64,000 nucleotides of DNA. Source: Campylobacter concisus. GTDB lineage: Bacteria; Campylobacterota; Campylobacteria; Campylobacterales; Campylobacteraceae. The translations under genes were made by a program, and so were the position numbers. Below the pieces are notes generated by a model. That model did no database searches. It worked only from the letters and a program-made list of their open reading frames with translations, and was not told the origin of the DNA. The first letter of the stretch is position 1; each line of letters starts with the position of its first letter. This document shows positions 9,301 to 17,868 of this stretch, one piece after another. Location: the NCBI RefSeq assembly GCF_002092855.1, contig NZ_LVLC01000001.1, positions 682,001-746,000 of the forward strand. The letters run 5' to 3'.

Positions 9301-11403
9301 TTTTATAGTTACAGTTAGTTTATCTCCACTTACTGCATTTTTAGGAAGCTTTATAGTGACTGTTGTGCTATTAAGATCATGATCACTCATAGCTTGCTCT
9401 CTACTCATGCTCTTAGCACCATTAGCTTCGTCAAATATAACTTCTGGTTTTTTTACATATTCTAAACTGGCCGATACTTCTGGCTCATTTATAGATGTAT
9501 GCCTGTCAGAATTGGAATGTGTTATTTTAGCCTTAATAGTCGTATCTTCTTTATGCTTTAGCTGTATACCAGAAACATCAATGGTATATTTATTGTAATC
9601 TGATTTTATCGGTGTTAAAACATTAGAAGTTCCGTTTTCTGTTACACTAGTCACAGCACCTTTACTATCCATATGTATAGTAAATTCTCTTGTATAAGTT
9701 TTAGAAGGATTATTTACAGGATCATCAGGATCAGGTCCAGTAATAGTTAGCGTAAGCTTATCGCCATTATCAATTTTATTTGGCAGAGTAATCCTTGCTG
9801 TGGTTTTATTTACTTCATTATCATCAGTACTTTCTTGTCTTGAAATTTCATGAAGAGTCTTTTCTTCTGGTAATGTCATTTCTAAATTTCTGCCAATAGG
9901 CATTACACTATCTTGATCTGACTCTTCACTTTTTCGAACATTGTTTTTATCTACCACATGAACACTAGCTGATGTTCTTACATCTGGAAATATCGGAAGA
10001 GATGTATTTACTTTTTGATTATCAATCATCTCTTGTGTAAGAGAAATTTCTTTTGTTGTATCTTGCTTAGTTAGTGGATCAGTATAAGTTATAACGATTT
10101 TATCGCCAATAACTACATCTTTTGGTAAAGTTATTTCTACTGTCGTACTTCTAAAGTCGTTATCTTGCTTATTTTCATTATCATATAGATAGATATTATC
10201 GTCTGTATCTTCAGTAAATTTCAAAGTCGGTTTTACATCAAGAGTAGTAGAGTCGCTTGCAGCTGCACTTCTCATCGTATTTGTGCTATCTGCTACGTAA
10301 GCTTCTACTTTTGAAGGCTTACCGTGCTCAACTGGCATATTATCTATCTTATATCCATTATCTATTATGTTTTGATCTATAGGTACACTTTTAACCTCGG
10401 TTGTACCATCAGGCTTTGTTAAAGTCATGTGAAGCACATCTCCGACAATCACATCTTTTACAGTTATAAGGACTGGAGTTTCATTTAATTTGCCATCTTT
10501 AGCATTTTCAGTATATGTTAATAGATTATTATCAGGACCGTTATCCTCTGTAAATTTAACCTCTGGAGCACTAAAGCCACTTGAAGTTACGCTATCTTCA
10601 CTTCTGCCACTAACATTTCCTTGAAAATTTGTAATAGTTGCATCAACTTTTGAAATTTTACCAGTCTGTATTGGAGCATCAAACTGATAACCATTGCTTA
10701 TGATAGTTGGAGTGATAGGAATTGTTTTATTTTCAGTATTACCATCTGGCTTAGTTATAGTGATATTTAGTATATCTCCGGCCCTTACTGTGCCATCATT
10801 TGGAATTGTAATAAGAACTTTTGATGTATTTAAATTTGTATCACGTGCATGCTCAACCCTGCTTAAAGTACCATCGTTATTAAGATCGCTTATAAAAGTT
10901 ACAAGAGGATTGCTTGGGATTATAGTATCATCTCCACCATTGTATCCGCTTATTGGGCTATCGTATGATGCAAAAGCTCTGTTTGTATCACTTAAATTTC
11001 TATATGTTGCATTAATGTTTGAGTAGTGACCACCCTCAGCAAATTTAGCATCACCCAAGCTAACACCATCTCCACCACCAGCAGCAGTGTTTCCACCAGC
11101 TGCGGTCTCTTCAAGTTTTGTTAGATCTCCACCATTTAAAATAGCATTTTGCAAATCACTAATATCTGCCAAACCTTCCGCACCTATGGTGCTTTGATTT
11201 AACGCAAGCGTATCATTGCCTACAATCGTAATCTCTTTTCCATTATTTGAAACAATTGTTATTTTATCGGCTGCATCGCTTGTCTTGATGCTCTCTCCCA
11301 TATAAAGGATGTCACCTACTTTTAGCTCTCTCTCATTTCCGTTTTGATCGATAGCGACCGCCTTGCCACTAATAAATTTTACTACTCCAGCTTCTTTAGC
11401 CAA
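6376..11403 (-). CDS. giant retention-module repeat adhesin (LapA/BapA-like), type I secreted
   Basis: 1675 residues, very acidic, with no Sec signal and no Cys seen. Residues 1-70 (VVKFISGKAVAID, KVGDILYMGESIKTSDAA) match the N-terminal retention module of LapA-type adhesins, which plugs the outer-membrane pore. About 11 Ig-like repeats of 115-130 residues follow from residue 168, each containing a GDK/GDI strand and a T-x-T-I-x-L strand. Several repeats open with an EF-hand-like loop (for example DLNNDGTLSRVE at 173-184). The C-terminus has one RTX-like GGEGNDTLVF motif and a terminal beta-rich block ending IEDKIQTDL, as in type I secretion signals. It starts with TTG and has AAGGAG upstream. 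No secretion genes or LapG/LapD are nearby. Probably a calcium-dependent surface adhesin; the ligand is unknown. Confidence 0.83.
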   Translation of the reverse strand: MAKEAGVVKFISGKAVAIDQNGNERELKVGDILYMGESIKTSDAADKITIVSNNGKEITIVGNDTLALNQSTIGAEGLADISDLQNAILNGGDLTKLEETAAGGNTAAGGGDGVSLGDAKFAEGGHYSNINATYRNLSDTNRAFASYDSPISGYNGGDDTIIPSNPLVTFISDLNNDGTLSRVEHARDTNLNTSKVLITIPNDGTVRAGDILNITITKPDGNTENKTIPITPTIISNGYQFDAPIQTGKISKVDATITNFQGNVSGRSEDSVTSSGFSAPEVKFTEDNGPDNNLLTYTENAKDGKLNETPVLITVKDVIVGDVLHMTLTKPDGTTEVKSVPIDQNIIDNGYKIDNMPVEHGKPSKVEAYVADSTNTMRSAAASDSTTLDVKPTLKFTEDTDDNIYLYDNENKQDNDFRSTTVEITLPKDVVIGDKIVITYTDPLTKQDTTKEISLTQEMIDNQKVNTSLPIFPDVRTSASVHVVDKNNVRKSEESDQDSVMPIGRNLEMTLPEEKTLHEISRQESTDDNEVNKTTARITLPNKIDNGDKLTLTITGPDPDDPVNNPSKTYTREFTIHMDSKGAVTSVTENGTSNVLTPIKSDYNKYTIDVSGIQLKHKEDTTIKAKITHSNSDRHTSINEPEVSASLEYVKKPEVIFDEANGAKSMSREQAMSDHDLNSTTVTIKLPKNAVSGDKLTVTIKEPNEATAREIKYTIGKDNNGKFYVEDSGGKKIDTETDGRSFKISGIKTATGLETKVTAEIKDKDDIQHTEDTSTVTISNINDMAVYFKEDADRNVSLMRAESKDSDGDLHKTTVVVKVPNNVITGDMVTVKIDNGTSPKTYKVTGRDPSGKIMLEDTSTHTSITASDKNEIEIPGVEIIAGKTINVTTETTDASGGKKAEAQNHNTLEKLHEDMEITFEKDTDNDGILGSAEATGATTIATIKLPSNFVLGDKLIVESHNEDTPNNKTTKTYEIVKDNNGKLIAKNGSEELDITDDADSNKVVKYTLGLTEDHKTIINAKVTDNTSADKVETNSDITLDAQGSGSGTGFRLFIDEDKDRNGVLSRDEAMKDGNLNTTSATLQIPTTVNSGDIIKVKVNGGAEQEYTVVSNVSNRITLKFPDSHTELLPTDNKLKISDVHIDKDHPAVVEATIKGVTKIAKATLESVDTKNLKIEFVEDNASRDNVIDRDEAILDNDIKKTIISVQVPHNVTNGDKIAVTIKEPQTNGTTGSRTITYTVSKTANGKISLTDDSDTTHTPHELENNTIKIPGVAMLPGRETSAVATITNGAETTTSSEAKAKLAPLSEAGLSVSIVADKNDNGIISRDESGSKISKVHVSIPGSVVAGDKIDVKITNPDGSTATNHYEVMKKDVNGKITLKNLDDGSQQTLDRDKPLDLNATIAVDKETKAEVTLTDTFGESKTVSDTAHAEIDAIRGIMFNKDIKTSESGEKSTTVKAYLNEDAREGDTVEFKYTDPDNHHALTKTATHTLSAADITKGTFDQELDINARSAYELNVKASLKTSDGLESKSYEPYKPLHIGVENYTVKYDATKDMKGGEGNDTLVFDKQIVDLRGIANLNSKVESFENLELKGETKIKFNAQNILDITDNHDTVLKIKGGDVDANGNKITKVDLDHKWDRDSNYDASGFKGYSSKDQVDGHTIHIQIEDKIQTDL

Positions 11404-11898
11404 GAATACTCCTTATTACTTTTTGTATTATTTAAATTTTTGCGTGATTATATACTATCTTTATAAGATATAACTTTATATGAGAAATTTTATCTTTTAA
11501 GAAAAAAATATATTAAATAAATATATAAATTCCAAATGTCAATAGTTTGTAAAAAGCGAATTCTGAGCTTTTATCAAAAAAATAGTTTTTTGATTATCGA
11601 TATAATTAATCAAGCAAAATATAATGCTTTTTATAATAAAAACTTAATTTAAGATATTTTTAATTAGTTTGAAACAACAATATAACCAAAAAAATCATAA
11701 TTTTTCAAAAAATATGTGATCGCCACAAAATTTTACTTATAAATTTCAAATAAATCATCAGTCTAAAATCTACAAACTTATAGTTAAGTTTTTACTAGGT
11801 AAGCAATTTTCTAACGCAGAAATAATTTAATTTTATATTAAAGATATTCAAAAAATAATGTGAAATGATAATAAAAATTTATGATTGTTTATAAGCAG
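11404..11898. other. AT-rich gene-free stretch upstream of the adhesin
   Basis: About 495 bases between the adhesin start and tRNA-Ser. It is strongly AT-rich, with no reading frame of note on either strand. Apart from the candidate -10 box and ribosome site at its left end I see no clear operator or hairpin. Its length suggests room for regulators of the adhesin or H-NS-like silencing, which is inference. Confidence 0.5.
11447..11452 (-). promoter_or_regulatory. candidate -10 box of the adhesin gene
   Basis: TATAAT on the minus strand, about 45 bases before the TTG start, in very AT-rich DNA. Campylobacter sigma-70 promoters have a strong -10 and no clear -35, so this is plausible but unproven. 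Confidence 0.4.
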
Positions 11899-11989
11899 TG
11901 GCGGACAGAGAGGGATTTGAACCCTCGAGCCCCGATTAAGAGCTGCACCCTTAGCAGGGGTGTGGTTTCAGCCACTCACCCATCTGTCC
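11899..11989 (-). tRNA. tRNA-Ser (anticodon GCU)
   Basis: 91 bases including an encoded CCA. Acceptor arms GGACAGA and TCTGTCC pair perfectly, with discriminator G. The anticodon stem CACCC/GGGTG closes the loop CTGCTAA, giving anticodon GCT for AGC/AGU serine codons. The T arm contains GGTTCAAATCC. A long variable arm, as expected for a class II tRNA, lies between the anticodon and T arms. It stands alone, with a TATAAT box 17 bases upstream. Confidence 0.96.
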
Positions 11990-12005
11990 ATAAAAAAGAA
12001 ATCGC

Positions 12006-12011
12006 ATTATA
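12006..12011 (-). promoter_or_regulatory. -10 box of tRNA-Ser
   Basis: Perfect TATAAT on the minus strand, followed by GCGATTTCTTTTTTAT and then the first tRNA base 17 bases on; spacing fits a tRNA promoter. Confidence 0.6.
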
Positions 12012-12096
12012 ATTGAAGGCCGCTGATATCTTGCTTAAATTTACATTTCACAATTGCAGACCTCAGATAGAAAATCTAAAACAAAAATTTATAAAT

Positions 12097-12366
12097 TTAG
12101 TCCTTCAAAAGCCACCATTTTAGCTTGGCTTTGTCTGGGTGCGGCGTATTGGCGTAGTAGCAAATCATACGATAAAACATATAAAAACGCCTATCGCTAC
12201 CGCGACCAAACGCCTTTGTGCACTCGAACATCTTGCTATGATCCGCGCCATTTAGTAAAGCGATATCCTTAACCAAGTGCTAGTAGATACGCTTTAGCCG
12301 CTCAGCCAACAAGAGGATTTTCTTAAAATCACTCAAATTTAGCTCCTCACTTCGCTTTGATGTCAT
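12097..12366 (-). pseudogene. broken small gene beside tRNA-Ser
   Basis: On the minus strand an ATG frame reads MTSKRSEELNLSDFKKI... and meets a TAG (12280-12282) after 28 codons; the same frame then continues for 60 residues (HLVKDIALLNGADHSKMFEC, then Lys/Trp-rich to WWLLKD) before TAA. The second part has ordinary codon use and clearly protein-like composition, so this looks like one 89-codon gene with a nonsense mutation. A ribosome-site-like GGAG lies inside, not before, the frame. Just upstream another short frame ends in KMLREDDIKAK, perhaps the tail of a neighbour that is also lost. I do not recognise the family. Remnants next to a tRNA suggest the scar of an integrated element. Confidence 0.6.
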
Positions 12367-12425
12367 CTTCACGCAACATTTTGTAAAAAAGCTTAGTTAA
12401 AAACCACTTCACACAAGTTCAAATT

Positions 12426-13106
12426 TTAAATTTGCTCCAAAATTCGTTCACAAATTTCTCTTGGATTTGCATTTTCGTAAATCGGCCTACCAACAACGAT
12501 AAAGTCGCTATCTTCTTGCTTTGCACTCACTAAGTTTGCTACTCTTTTTTGATCTCCAGCGCTCTCGCCAAAAGGCCTAACACCAGGGCAAAGGGTGATA
12601 AATTTCTCATTTGTTACATCTTTGATGAGCTTACTTTCAAAAACAGAACAGACCATTCCATCAAGTCCTGCTTCAAAACTCATCTGGCTAAATTTTCTAA
12701 CAGCTCTTGCGATCGTATCGTTATAAACAGCGTCAAACTCGCTCTCACTAAAGCTAGTAAGTGCCGATACTGCGAGCACCAAAGGACGGCTTCCAAGACC
12801 AACTAGCCTATCCATAACTGTATTCATCGCGCGTTCACCAGCGCTAGCATGCACATTTATCATATCTACGCCGATTTTTGAGACGACTTCGGCCGCATCC
12901 GCCATCGTATTTGGGATATCATAGAGCTTTAGATCGAGGAAAATTTTAAAATTTCCAAGTTCTTTTAACTCTTCTATAAATTTTGCCCCATCCCTAAGAT
13001 AGCTTCTAAGCCCCACTTTTAGCCAAAGATCAAGCCCTTTTAGCTCGCGAGCAAGGGCTAAATTCTCTTCGCGACTAGCCATATCAAGTGCGACACAGAG
13101 CCTCAC
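12426..13106 (-). CDS. pyrF: orotidine 5'-phosphate decarboxylase
   Basis: Converts OMP to UMP, the last step of pyrimidine synthesis, in the cytoplasm. 226 residues, a normal length. The catalytic DxKxxD motif is intact as [10 protein letters not shown] (Asp58, Lys60, Asp63); the N-terminal VALDMAS strand, the phosphate-binding PGVRP and the C-terminal VVGRPIY loop are all present. The start ATG overlaps the nusB stop by 4 bases. Order kdsA-ribH-nusB-pyrF is the one I recall for C. jejuni, here with an SMR pair inserted between kdsA and ribH. Confidence 0.97.
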   Translation of the reverse strand: MRLCVALDMASREENLALARELKGLDLWLKVGLRSYLRDGAKFIEELKELGNFKIFLDLKLYDIPNTMADAAEVVSKIGVDMINVHASAGERAMNTVMDRLVGLGSRPLVLAVSALTSFSESEFDAVYNDTIARAVRKFSQMSFEAGLDGMVCSVFESKLIKDVTNEKFITLCPGVRPFGESAGDQKRVANLVSAKQEDSDFIVVGRPIYENANPREICERILEQI

Positions 13107-13498
13107 AGATCTGCCTTTAGCCTATCAAGTACACCGTTTATAAATTTTGGTGCCTGATCGCTTCCAAGTTCTTTCGCAAGCTCGATCGCTTCGTTTATGA
13201 TGACTGCTTTATCTGTTTGGCTAAATTTCATCTCATAAAGTCCAAGTCTAAGGATTGCTAGTTCGGTTACGCCAACTTTGCTAAAATCGCCGTCTTTAAG
13301 ATATGGCCTTAAAATTTCATCTAGTTTTTCTTTATTTGCGAGCACCTCTTTAAAAGTCTGCTGCGCCTCATGTTTGCGCTCATTTCTTATCTTTTTCTCT
13401 TCTAGAAATTCCTCTTCAAATGCAGTGGTTACCGGATTTATCTCATTTGAGTAGAGCAGCGAAACGACGGCCTGCCTAACCTGATGACGAGTCGCCAT
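13103..13498 (-). CDS. nusB: transcription antitermination factor NusB
   Basis: 131 residues, all-helical RNA-binding protein that with NusE (S10) acts at boxA of rRNA operons. Start [17 protein letters not shown] matches the family, as do the block [16 protein letters not shown] and [27 protein letters not shown] near the C-terminus (only the ends, INEAIELA and FINGVLD, matter for recognition). It follows ribH by one base and overlaps pyrF by 4 bases, a tightly packed operon. ribH-nusB is a widespread pairing. Confidence 0.96.
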   Translation of the reverse strand: MATRHQVRQAVVSLLYSNEINPVTTAFEEEFLEEKKIRNERKHEAQQTFKEVLANKEKLDEILRPYLKDGDFSKVGVTELAILRLGLYEMKFSQTDKAVIINEAIELAKELGSDQAPKFINGVLDRLKADL

Positions 13499-13499
13499 T

Positions 13500-13970
13500 T
13501 CACGCCTCCAAATTTTTATATAAGTTTAGCATCTCTATCACGCTCGTCATCGCTTCAAAGCCCTTGTTTCCGGCTTTTGAGCCCGCTCTCTCGATGGCTT
13601 GCTCGATGCTATCGACCGTTAGCACGCCAAAGGTCACCGGTTTGCCGTATTTTAGCGTGACGTTTGCGATGCCCTTGGTGGTCTCGGCGCTCACGTAGTC
13701 AAAGTGAGGCGTAGAGCCGCGGATCACCGCTCCCACGCAGCAAACCGCGTCAAATTTACCGCTAGCTAGCGCCTTTTCAAGCGCCATCGGTATCTCAAAT
13801 GCGCCCGGCACCAAAATGAGGCTCAAATTCGCCTCGTCGCCGCCGTGACGTAAAAACGCATCCCTCGCGCCCTCCACCAGCCTATCGGTGATGATATGAT
13901 TAAATCTAGCGCCCACTATGGCGACCTTTTCGCCGCCTTTTAAAGCCAAATTTCCTTCGATTATTTTCAT
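13500..13970 (-). CDS. ribH: 6,7-dimethyl-8-ribityllumazine synthase
   Basis: Condenses the ribityl-diaminouracil with dihydroxybutanone phosphate in riboflavin synthesis. 156 residues, the usual subunit size for the icosahedral or pentameric enzyme. Visible motifs: [24 protein letters not shown] (about 55-61), [15 protein letters not shown] with the catalytic His, and the C-terminal [18 protein letters not shown] precedes the ATG. DNA here is noticeably richer in G+C than nusB and pyrF on one side, and shares this with the SMR pair and kdsA on the other. Confidence 0.97.
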   Translation of the reverse strand: MKIIEGNLALKGGEKVAIVGARFNHIITDRLVEGARDAFLRHGGDEANLSLILVPGAFEIPMALEKALASGKFDAVCCVGAVIRGSTPHFDYVSAETTKGIANVTLKYGKPVTFGVLTVDSIEQAIERAGSKAGNKGFEAMTSVIEMLNLYKNLEA

Positions 13971-13980
13971 GGTTTCTCCT

Positions 13981-14304
13981 TTAAATTATCTTTAACATTA
14001 CCGCGCTTAGCGTTATTAGCGATAGATAAAACGCCTTTTGCGCGCTCATTTTTTCGCCGTTAAAAATCACTCCGACGCCCACGGCTCCGACCGCTCCGAT
14101 ACCCGTCCAAATCGCGTACGCCACAGACATCGCCATCGCCTGCATCGCGTAGCTCAAAAGCCAGAGCGAAAGGGCGAAATTTGCGGTTAAAATCAAAAAA
14201 TTTGCCGCCTTTTTCACGCCGACGCTTTTTTGAAATTTCGTTAGAAAAAACACGCCCAAAACCTCGCAACACCCGGCCGCCAAAAGAGCTAAAACGTGCA
14301 TCAA
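13981..14304 (-). CDS. SMR-family transporter subunit
   Basis: 107 residues with four hydrophobic helices, a small multidrug resistance (EmrE/SugE/MdtIJ) protein of the inner membrane. The conserved acid of TM1 appears as [10 protein letters not shown] (Glu14), and the TM3 block [21 protein letters not shown] carries the family's YAIW-G motif. The start overlaps the stop of the second SMR gene by 4 bases, so the two subunits are co-translated, as in heterodimeric pairs such as EbrAB or MdtIJ. Substrate cannot be read from sequence: toxic cations, guanidinium or polyamines are all possible. It is absent from this position in C. jejuni as I recall it. Confidence 0.88.
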   Translation of the reverse strand: MMHVLALLAAGCCEVLGVFFLTKFQKSVGVKKAANFLILTANFALSLWLLSYAMQAMAMSVAYAIWTGIGAVGAVGVGVIFNGEKMSAQKAFYLSLITLSAVMLKII

Positions 14305-14630
14305 GATTTCAGCCTTTTTAGCCCCAGTACGCCAGCGATCAGCGTCGCTATGAAAAATAGCCGCAAAGCATCTGGCGTCTGGCCGCTTGAGCCGTATTCG
14401 CTAACGCTTTCGGCAATCACGATAAAAAATGCTCCAAGTCCTACGAATACGGTATATGCGACGCTAACGGGGATATATTTTAAAGCCTTTATAAATGACA
14501 CAAAGCTAACGCAGACTAACGCGGTAGTAATCGCGAATCCTACGGCATCTTGGGCGTGTTTTAGCCCGTACGCCCAGCCGCACTCGGCGACCGCGCCGTC
14601 TAGCACCCACAAAAAGCCCTTAGTTTGCAT
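14301..14630 (-). CDS. SMR-family transporter subunit (partner)
   Basis: 109 residues from the ATG; a TTG two codons earlier is possible. Four hydrophobic helices. TM1 holds [11 protein letters not shown] with the membrane-embedded Glu, and TM3 reads [14 protein letters not shown], the SMR YxxxxGxG motif with Phe where Trp is common. It overlaps the 3' end of kdsA by 11 bases and the second SMR gene by 4, so kdsA-SMR-SMR is one transcript. Two unequal SMR genes in tandem usually form an obligate heterodimer. The pairing with KDO and riboflavin genes looks like an insertion, not a functional link. Confidence 0.87.
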   Translation of the reverse strand: MQTKGFLWVLDGAVAECGWAYGLKHAQDAVGFAITTALVCVSFVSFIKALKYIPVSVAYTVFVGLGAFFIVIAESVSEYGSSGQTPDALRLFFIATLIAGVLGLKRLKS

Positions 14631-15426
14631 CGCCAAGAGCCTGCTTTATCTTAAAAATTTGAGCGATATTCGCGTCTAGTTCGTCCAATTTTAGCATATT
14701 CGGTCCGTCGCAAAGCGCCTCGCAAGGATTTACGTGCGTCTCGTAAAAAAATCCGTCCACGCCCGCAGCCGCCGCAGCTCGTGCTAGATACGGCACGAAT
14801 CTCGCGTCTCCGCCGCTTTTTTCGCCAAGAGCGCTTGGCATCTGCACGCTGTGCGTCGCGTCGAAAATCACGGGCGCAAATTCGCGCATTAGCACCAAAT
14901 TTCGCATATCTACGACTAAGTTTCCGTAACCAAAGGTGCTGCCTCGCTCAGTTAGCCACACGCCGTTTTGTTTAGCGACCTCGTATCCATCGCTGCTAAT
15001 GCCCCTTGTTTCTAGCACTTTTTTTACCGAGTGCTTCATCGCAGAGGCGGCTAAAAACTGCCCTTTTTTGATATTTACCACCGCTTTTGTCTTAGCCGCG
15101 GCCACTAGCAGATCGGTTTGGCGGCACAAAAACGCCGGAATTTGCAGCACGTCGGCCACTTCGCCAACAGGCCCAGCCTGGTAGCTCTCGTGGATATCGG
15201 TTAAAATTTTAAAACCGAATTCCTTTTTTACCTTGGCTAAAATTTCGCACCCTTTTTCAAGTCCGGGCCCGCGAAACGAGCTTATACTCGTGCGATTTGC
15301 CTTGTCAAAGCTTGATTTGAAATAAAAATCTATCCGCTTATCTTCGTTAAATTTAACTAGCCTTTTTGCCACGTCAAAAACGAGCTGCTCGCTTTCTATG
15401 ACGCAAGGCCCTGCTATTAGTATCAT
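14620..15426 (-). CDS. kdsA: 3-deoxy-D-manno-octulosonate 8-phosphate synthase
   Basis: Joins phosphoenolpyruvate and arabinose 5-phosphate to make KDO-8-P for the LPS inner core; cytoplasmic TIM barrel. 268 residues. Recognised by [10 protein letters not shown] at the start, [54 protein letters not shown] and the C-terminal FFETHV-like block (FYETHVNP). AAAGGAGAAAAA precedes the ATG. It heads the kdsA-SMR-SMR-ribH-nusB-pyrF run. Its DNA is G+C-richer than the EamA gene just upstream. Confidence 0.97.
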   Translation of the reverse strand: MILIAGPCVIESEQLVFDVAKRLVKFNEDKRIDFYFKSSFDKANRTSISSFRGPGLEKGCEILAKVKKEFGFKILTDIHESYQAGPVGEVADVLQIPAFLCRQTDLLVAAAKTKAVVNIKKGQFLAASAMKHSVKKVLETRGISSDGYEVAKQNGVWLTERGSTFGYGNLVVDMRNLVLMREFAPVIFDATHSVQMPSALGEKSGGDARFVPYLARAAAAAGVDGFFYETHVNPCEALCDGPNMLKLDELDANIAQIFKIKQALGDAN

Positions 15427-15436
15427 TTTTTCTCCT

Positions 15437-16327
15437 TTATTTTTCTTTCACAACTAAAATTCCGCTCACTATTACTAGTAAGATGCCTAAAAGTGCCGTT
15501 TGATTTGGCAATACATCACCCATAAAATAGCCAATTATAAGCGTGAAAATAACGTCTGCGTAGCTAACCGCGGCGATCACTCCAGCCTTTTTACCAACCG
15601 CAAATGCCTTTGTCATGTACGACTGAAAAAAATATCCACTAAGCCCCATTAGCAAGATAAAAACAACGTTATACCAGCTTGGCATGCTAAATTTTGAAAA
15701 CAAAAAATCAAGTGGCTCGTAGGTGAAAAATTCTGCCAAACCCATGCAAATAAGTGGCAAAAACGAGCCCCAAAGCATAAAACTTAGCACGATAACATTC
15801 GTGCCGTAACTCTTGTTTAGCTCCTTTACACTTGTGTATGCGATCGCCGCACCAAGGCCGCTCCAAACACCGATAATATCAGTCTTGCTTATGCCTAAAT
15901 TTGGCTGGATAACAAGCAAAATTCCACCAAATCCCAAAAATACAGCAAACCAGCCAAGTGAGCTTAGACGCTCTTTGAAAATAAAGGCTGCAAGGATAGC
16001 CGTAAAGATTGGATTTGTCTTTTGAAATGTAAAGGCTGTGGCCAAATTTACATGAGCGACATTATAAAAAAAGGCAAAAAGTGCCACTGTACCGACAAAG
16101 CCACGAAACATTAGCAAAAAAAAGTGTCCACCAGCTTGCTTAAATGGAAATCTATAAATGGCATAAATGACGATAAAAAGGCCTATTAAATTTCTAAAAA
16201 ATACAACTTCGATAGATGGCATATCTTTGCTAAGATACTTTGCAAATGCGCCAGTAACGGCAAACATAAAGCAAGCAAAAAGCATATAAAAAATACCAAG
16301 ATGCGAAATATAAAACCTTTTTAACAT
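15437..16327 (-). CDS. EamA/DMT-family transporter
   Basis: 296 residues, ten hydrophobic segments in two five-helix EamA repeats; an inner-membrane drug/metabolite transporter. Typical blocks are [11 protein letters not shown] in TM2-3, [20 protein letters not shown] and, in repeat two, the [15 protein letters not shown] segment. The ATG was preferred over the GTG one codon earlier because AAAGGTC spacing suits it. It ends 10 bases before kdsA and may be co-transcribed with it; C. jejuni has a gene of this family in the same place. Substrate unknown. Confidence 0.9.
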   Translation of the reverse strand: MLKRFYISHLGIFYMLFACFMFAVTGAFAKYLSKDMPSIEVVFFRNLIGLFIVIYAIYRFPFKQAGGHFFLLMFRGFVGTVALFAFFYNVAHVNLATAFTFQKTNPIFTAILAAFIFKERLSSLGWFAVFLGFGGILLVIQPNLGISKTDIIGVWSGLGAAIAYTSVKELNKSYGTNVIVLSFMLWGSFLPLICMGLAEFFTYEPLDFLFSKFSMPSWYNVVFILLMGLSGYFFQSYMTKAFAVGKKAGVIAAVSYADVIFTLIIGYFMGDVLPNQTALLGILLVIVSGILVVKEK

Positions 16328-16449
16328 CACAAGACCTTTAAATTTAAAGTAGCCATTTTAATGAAAAGTGGCTTAAATTTTGGTTGATTTTTTCTTTTAT
16401 TTTGGCGCTTTTAAGCAAATTTTTATACTTTATATAAGTCAAAAATTTG

Positions 16450-16455
16450 TATAAT
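16450..16455 (+). promoter_or_regulatory. candidate -10 box for der
   Basis: TATAAT 24 bases before the TTG start of der, preceded by a T-rich stretch, as usual for Campylobacter sigma-70 promoters. Confidence 0.5.
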
Positions 16456-16479
16456 CAACCATCACGAAAAGGACAAAAT

Positions 16480-17868
16480 TTGCAAAAAGTAATATTAGTA
16501 GGCAAGCCAAATGTCGGCAAAAGCTCACTTTTTAACCGCTTAGCTGGTCGTCGTATCGCTATAACAAGCGATGTTAGTGGCACGACAAGAGATACGAACA
16601 AAGCTAAGATCGAGGTTGAGGGCAAAGAGTGCATTTTAATCGATAGTGGTGGCCTTGATGATAGCAGCGAGCTTTTTAAAAACGTAAAAGCGAAGACCTT
16701 GGCAGAGGCTAGATATTCAGACGTCATCTTATACATGGTCGATGGTAAGATGATGCCAGATGACGATGATAGAGCCATTTTTTACGAGCTTAGCAAGCTA
16801 AATTTACCAATCGCTCTAGTCATCAACAAAATCGACAGCAAAAAAGATGAGCAAAGGGAATGGGAATTTATAAGCTTTGGTGCGAAAAATTCCTTTGGAA
16901 TTTCCGTAAGCCACAACACCGGTATTGATGAGCTAAGTATGTGGCTAGCAAAGCACTTAGAAAACAAAGTGCAGATAAAGGCCGATACGAGCGAAGATTT
17001 TGATGATTTTTTAGAAAACTACAACGACGAGGGCGAGCTAAGCGACGAGATAGACTATGAGAGCAAAAACATAAGAGTTGGCATCATAGGCCGCGTAAAT
17101 GTCGGCAAAAGCTCACTTCTAAACGCGCTTGTAAAAGAGAGTCGCGCCGTCGTTAGCGACGTGGCAGGCACTACGATAGATCCAGTTAATGAAATTTACG
17201 AGCATGATGGCAGAGTTTTTGAGTTTGTCGATACTGCTGGTATTAGAAAGCGTGGCAAGATCGAGGGCATCGAGAGATACGCGTTAAATAGAACTGAGAA
17301 AATTTTAGAAGAGACGGACGTAGCGCTACTTGTGCTTGATAGCTCTGAGCCATTAACTGAGCTTGACGAGCGTATCGCTGGCATCGCTTCAAAATTTGAG
17401 CTCGGCGTCATCATCGTGCTAAACAAATGGGATAAAAGTAGCGAAGAATTTGACGAACTCTGTAAAGAGATAAAGGATAGATTTAAATTTCTAGCATACG
17501 CGCCGATCATCAGTGTTTCGGCACTTGGCGGCAAAAGAGTGCATAAAATTTACCCGCTCATAGTTGAAATTTATAAAAACTACACTCAAAAAATCCAAAC
17601 TTCAAAGCTAAATGAAGTGATCGGTGAAGCGACCAAGGCACACCCTCTGCCACGAGATAAAGGCAGAGTTGTGAAAATTTACTACGCAGTACAGTTTAAG
17701 ACAGCGCCGATCATGATAGCGCTCATAATGAACCGCCCAAAATGCTTGCACTTTAGCTACAAACGCTACCTAACAAACAAACTTAGAGAGAGCTTTAATC
17801 TAACTGGCGTACCTATCGTGCTAATCCCTAAAAAACGTGGAGAGAGCGATGAAAACAAAGAACAATAA
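16480..17868 (+). CDS. der: ribosome-assembly GTPase Der (EngA)
   Basis: Essential double GTPase needed for 50S maturation. From the chosen TTG the protein has 462 residues; AAAAGGAC lies 5 bases upstream and the residues [15 protein letters not shown] begin exactly where the family does, so the longer frame from 16447 is rejected. Two G domains: P-loops GKPNVGKSS and [13 protein letters not shown] and DTAG switch motifs, NKID and NKWD specificity motifs, then the KH-like C-terminal domain with [13 protein letters not shown]. An acidic linker ([11 protein letters not shown]) lies between the domains. aroK overlaps its 3' end by 20 bases. Confidence 0.96.
   Translation: MQKVILVGKPNVGKSSLFNRLAGRRIAITSDVSGTTRDTNKAKIEVEGKECILIDSGGLDDSSELFKNVKAKTLAEARYSDVILYMVDGKMMPDDDDRAIFYELSKLNLPIALVINKIDSKKDEQREWEFISFGAKNSFGISVSHNTGIDELSMWLAKHLENKVQIKADTSEDFDDFLENYNDEGELSDEIDYESKNIRVGIIGRVNVGKSSLLNALVKESRAVVSDVAGTTIDPVNEIYEHDGRVFEFVDTAGIRKRGKIEGIERYALNRTEKILEETDVALLVLDSSEPLTELDERIAGIASKFELGVIIVLNKWDKSSEEFDELCKEIKDRFKFLAYAPIISVSALGGKRVHKIYPLIVEIYKNYTQKIQTSKLNEVIGEATKAHPLPRDKGRVVKIYYAVQFKTAPIMIALIMNRPKCLHFSYKRYLTNKLRESFNLTGVPIVLIPKKRGESDENKEQ

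Noticed and set aside
6376-11403. Phage tail or polymorphic toxin gene
   Set aside because: The N-terminal retention module, Ig-like repeats and type I secretion end indicate an adhesin; no toxin domain or immunity gene follows.
12054-12272. 72-residue plus-strand gene next to tRNA-Ser
   Set aside because: Composition is unlike protein (Arg/Tyr/Cys mixture) and it lies antisense to the clearly protein-like remnant.
11899-12366. Attachment-site duplication of the tRNA-Ser 3' end
   Set aside because: I looked for a second copy of the acceptor/T-arm sequence in the following kilobase and saw none.
14060-14272. 70-residue frame inside the first SMR gene
   Set aside because: Arg-rich shadow of the G+C-rich SMR gene in another frame.
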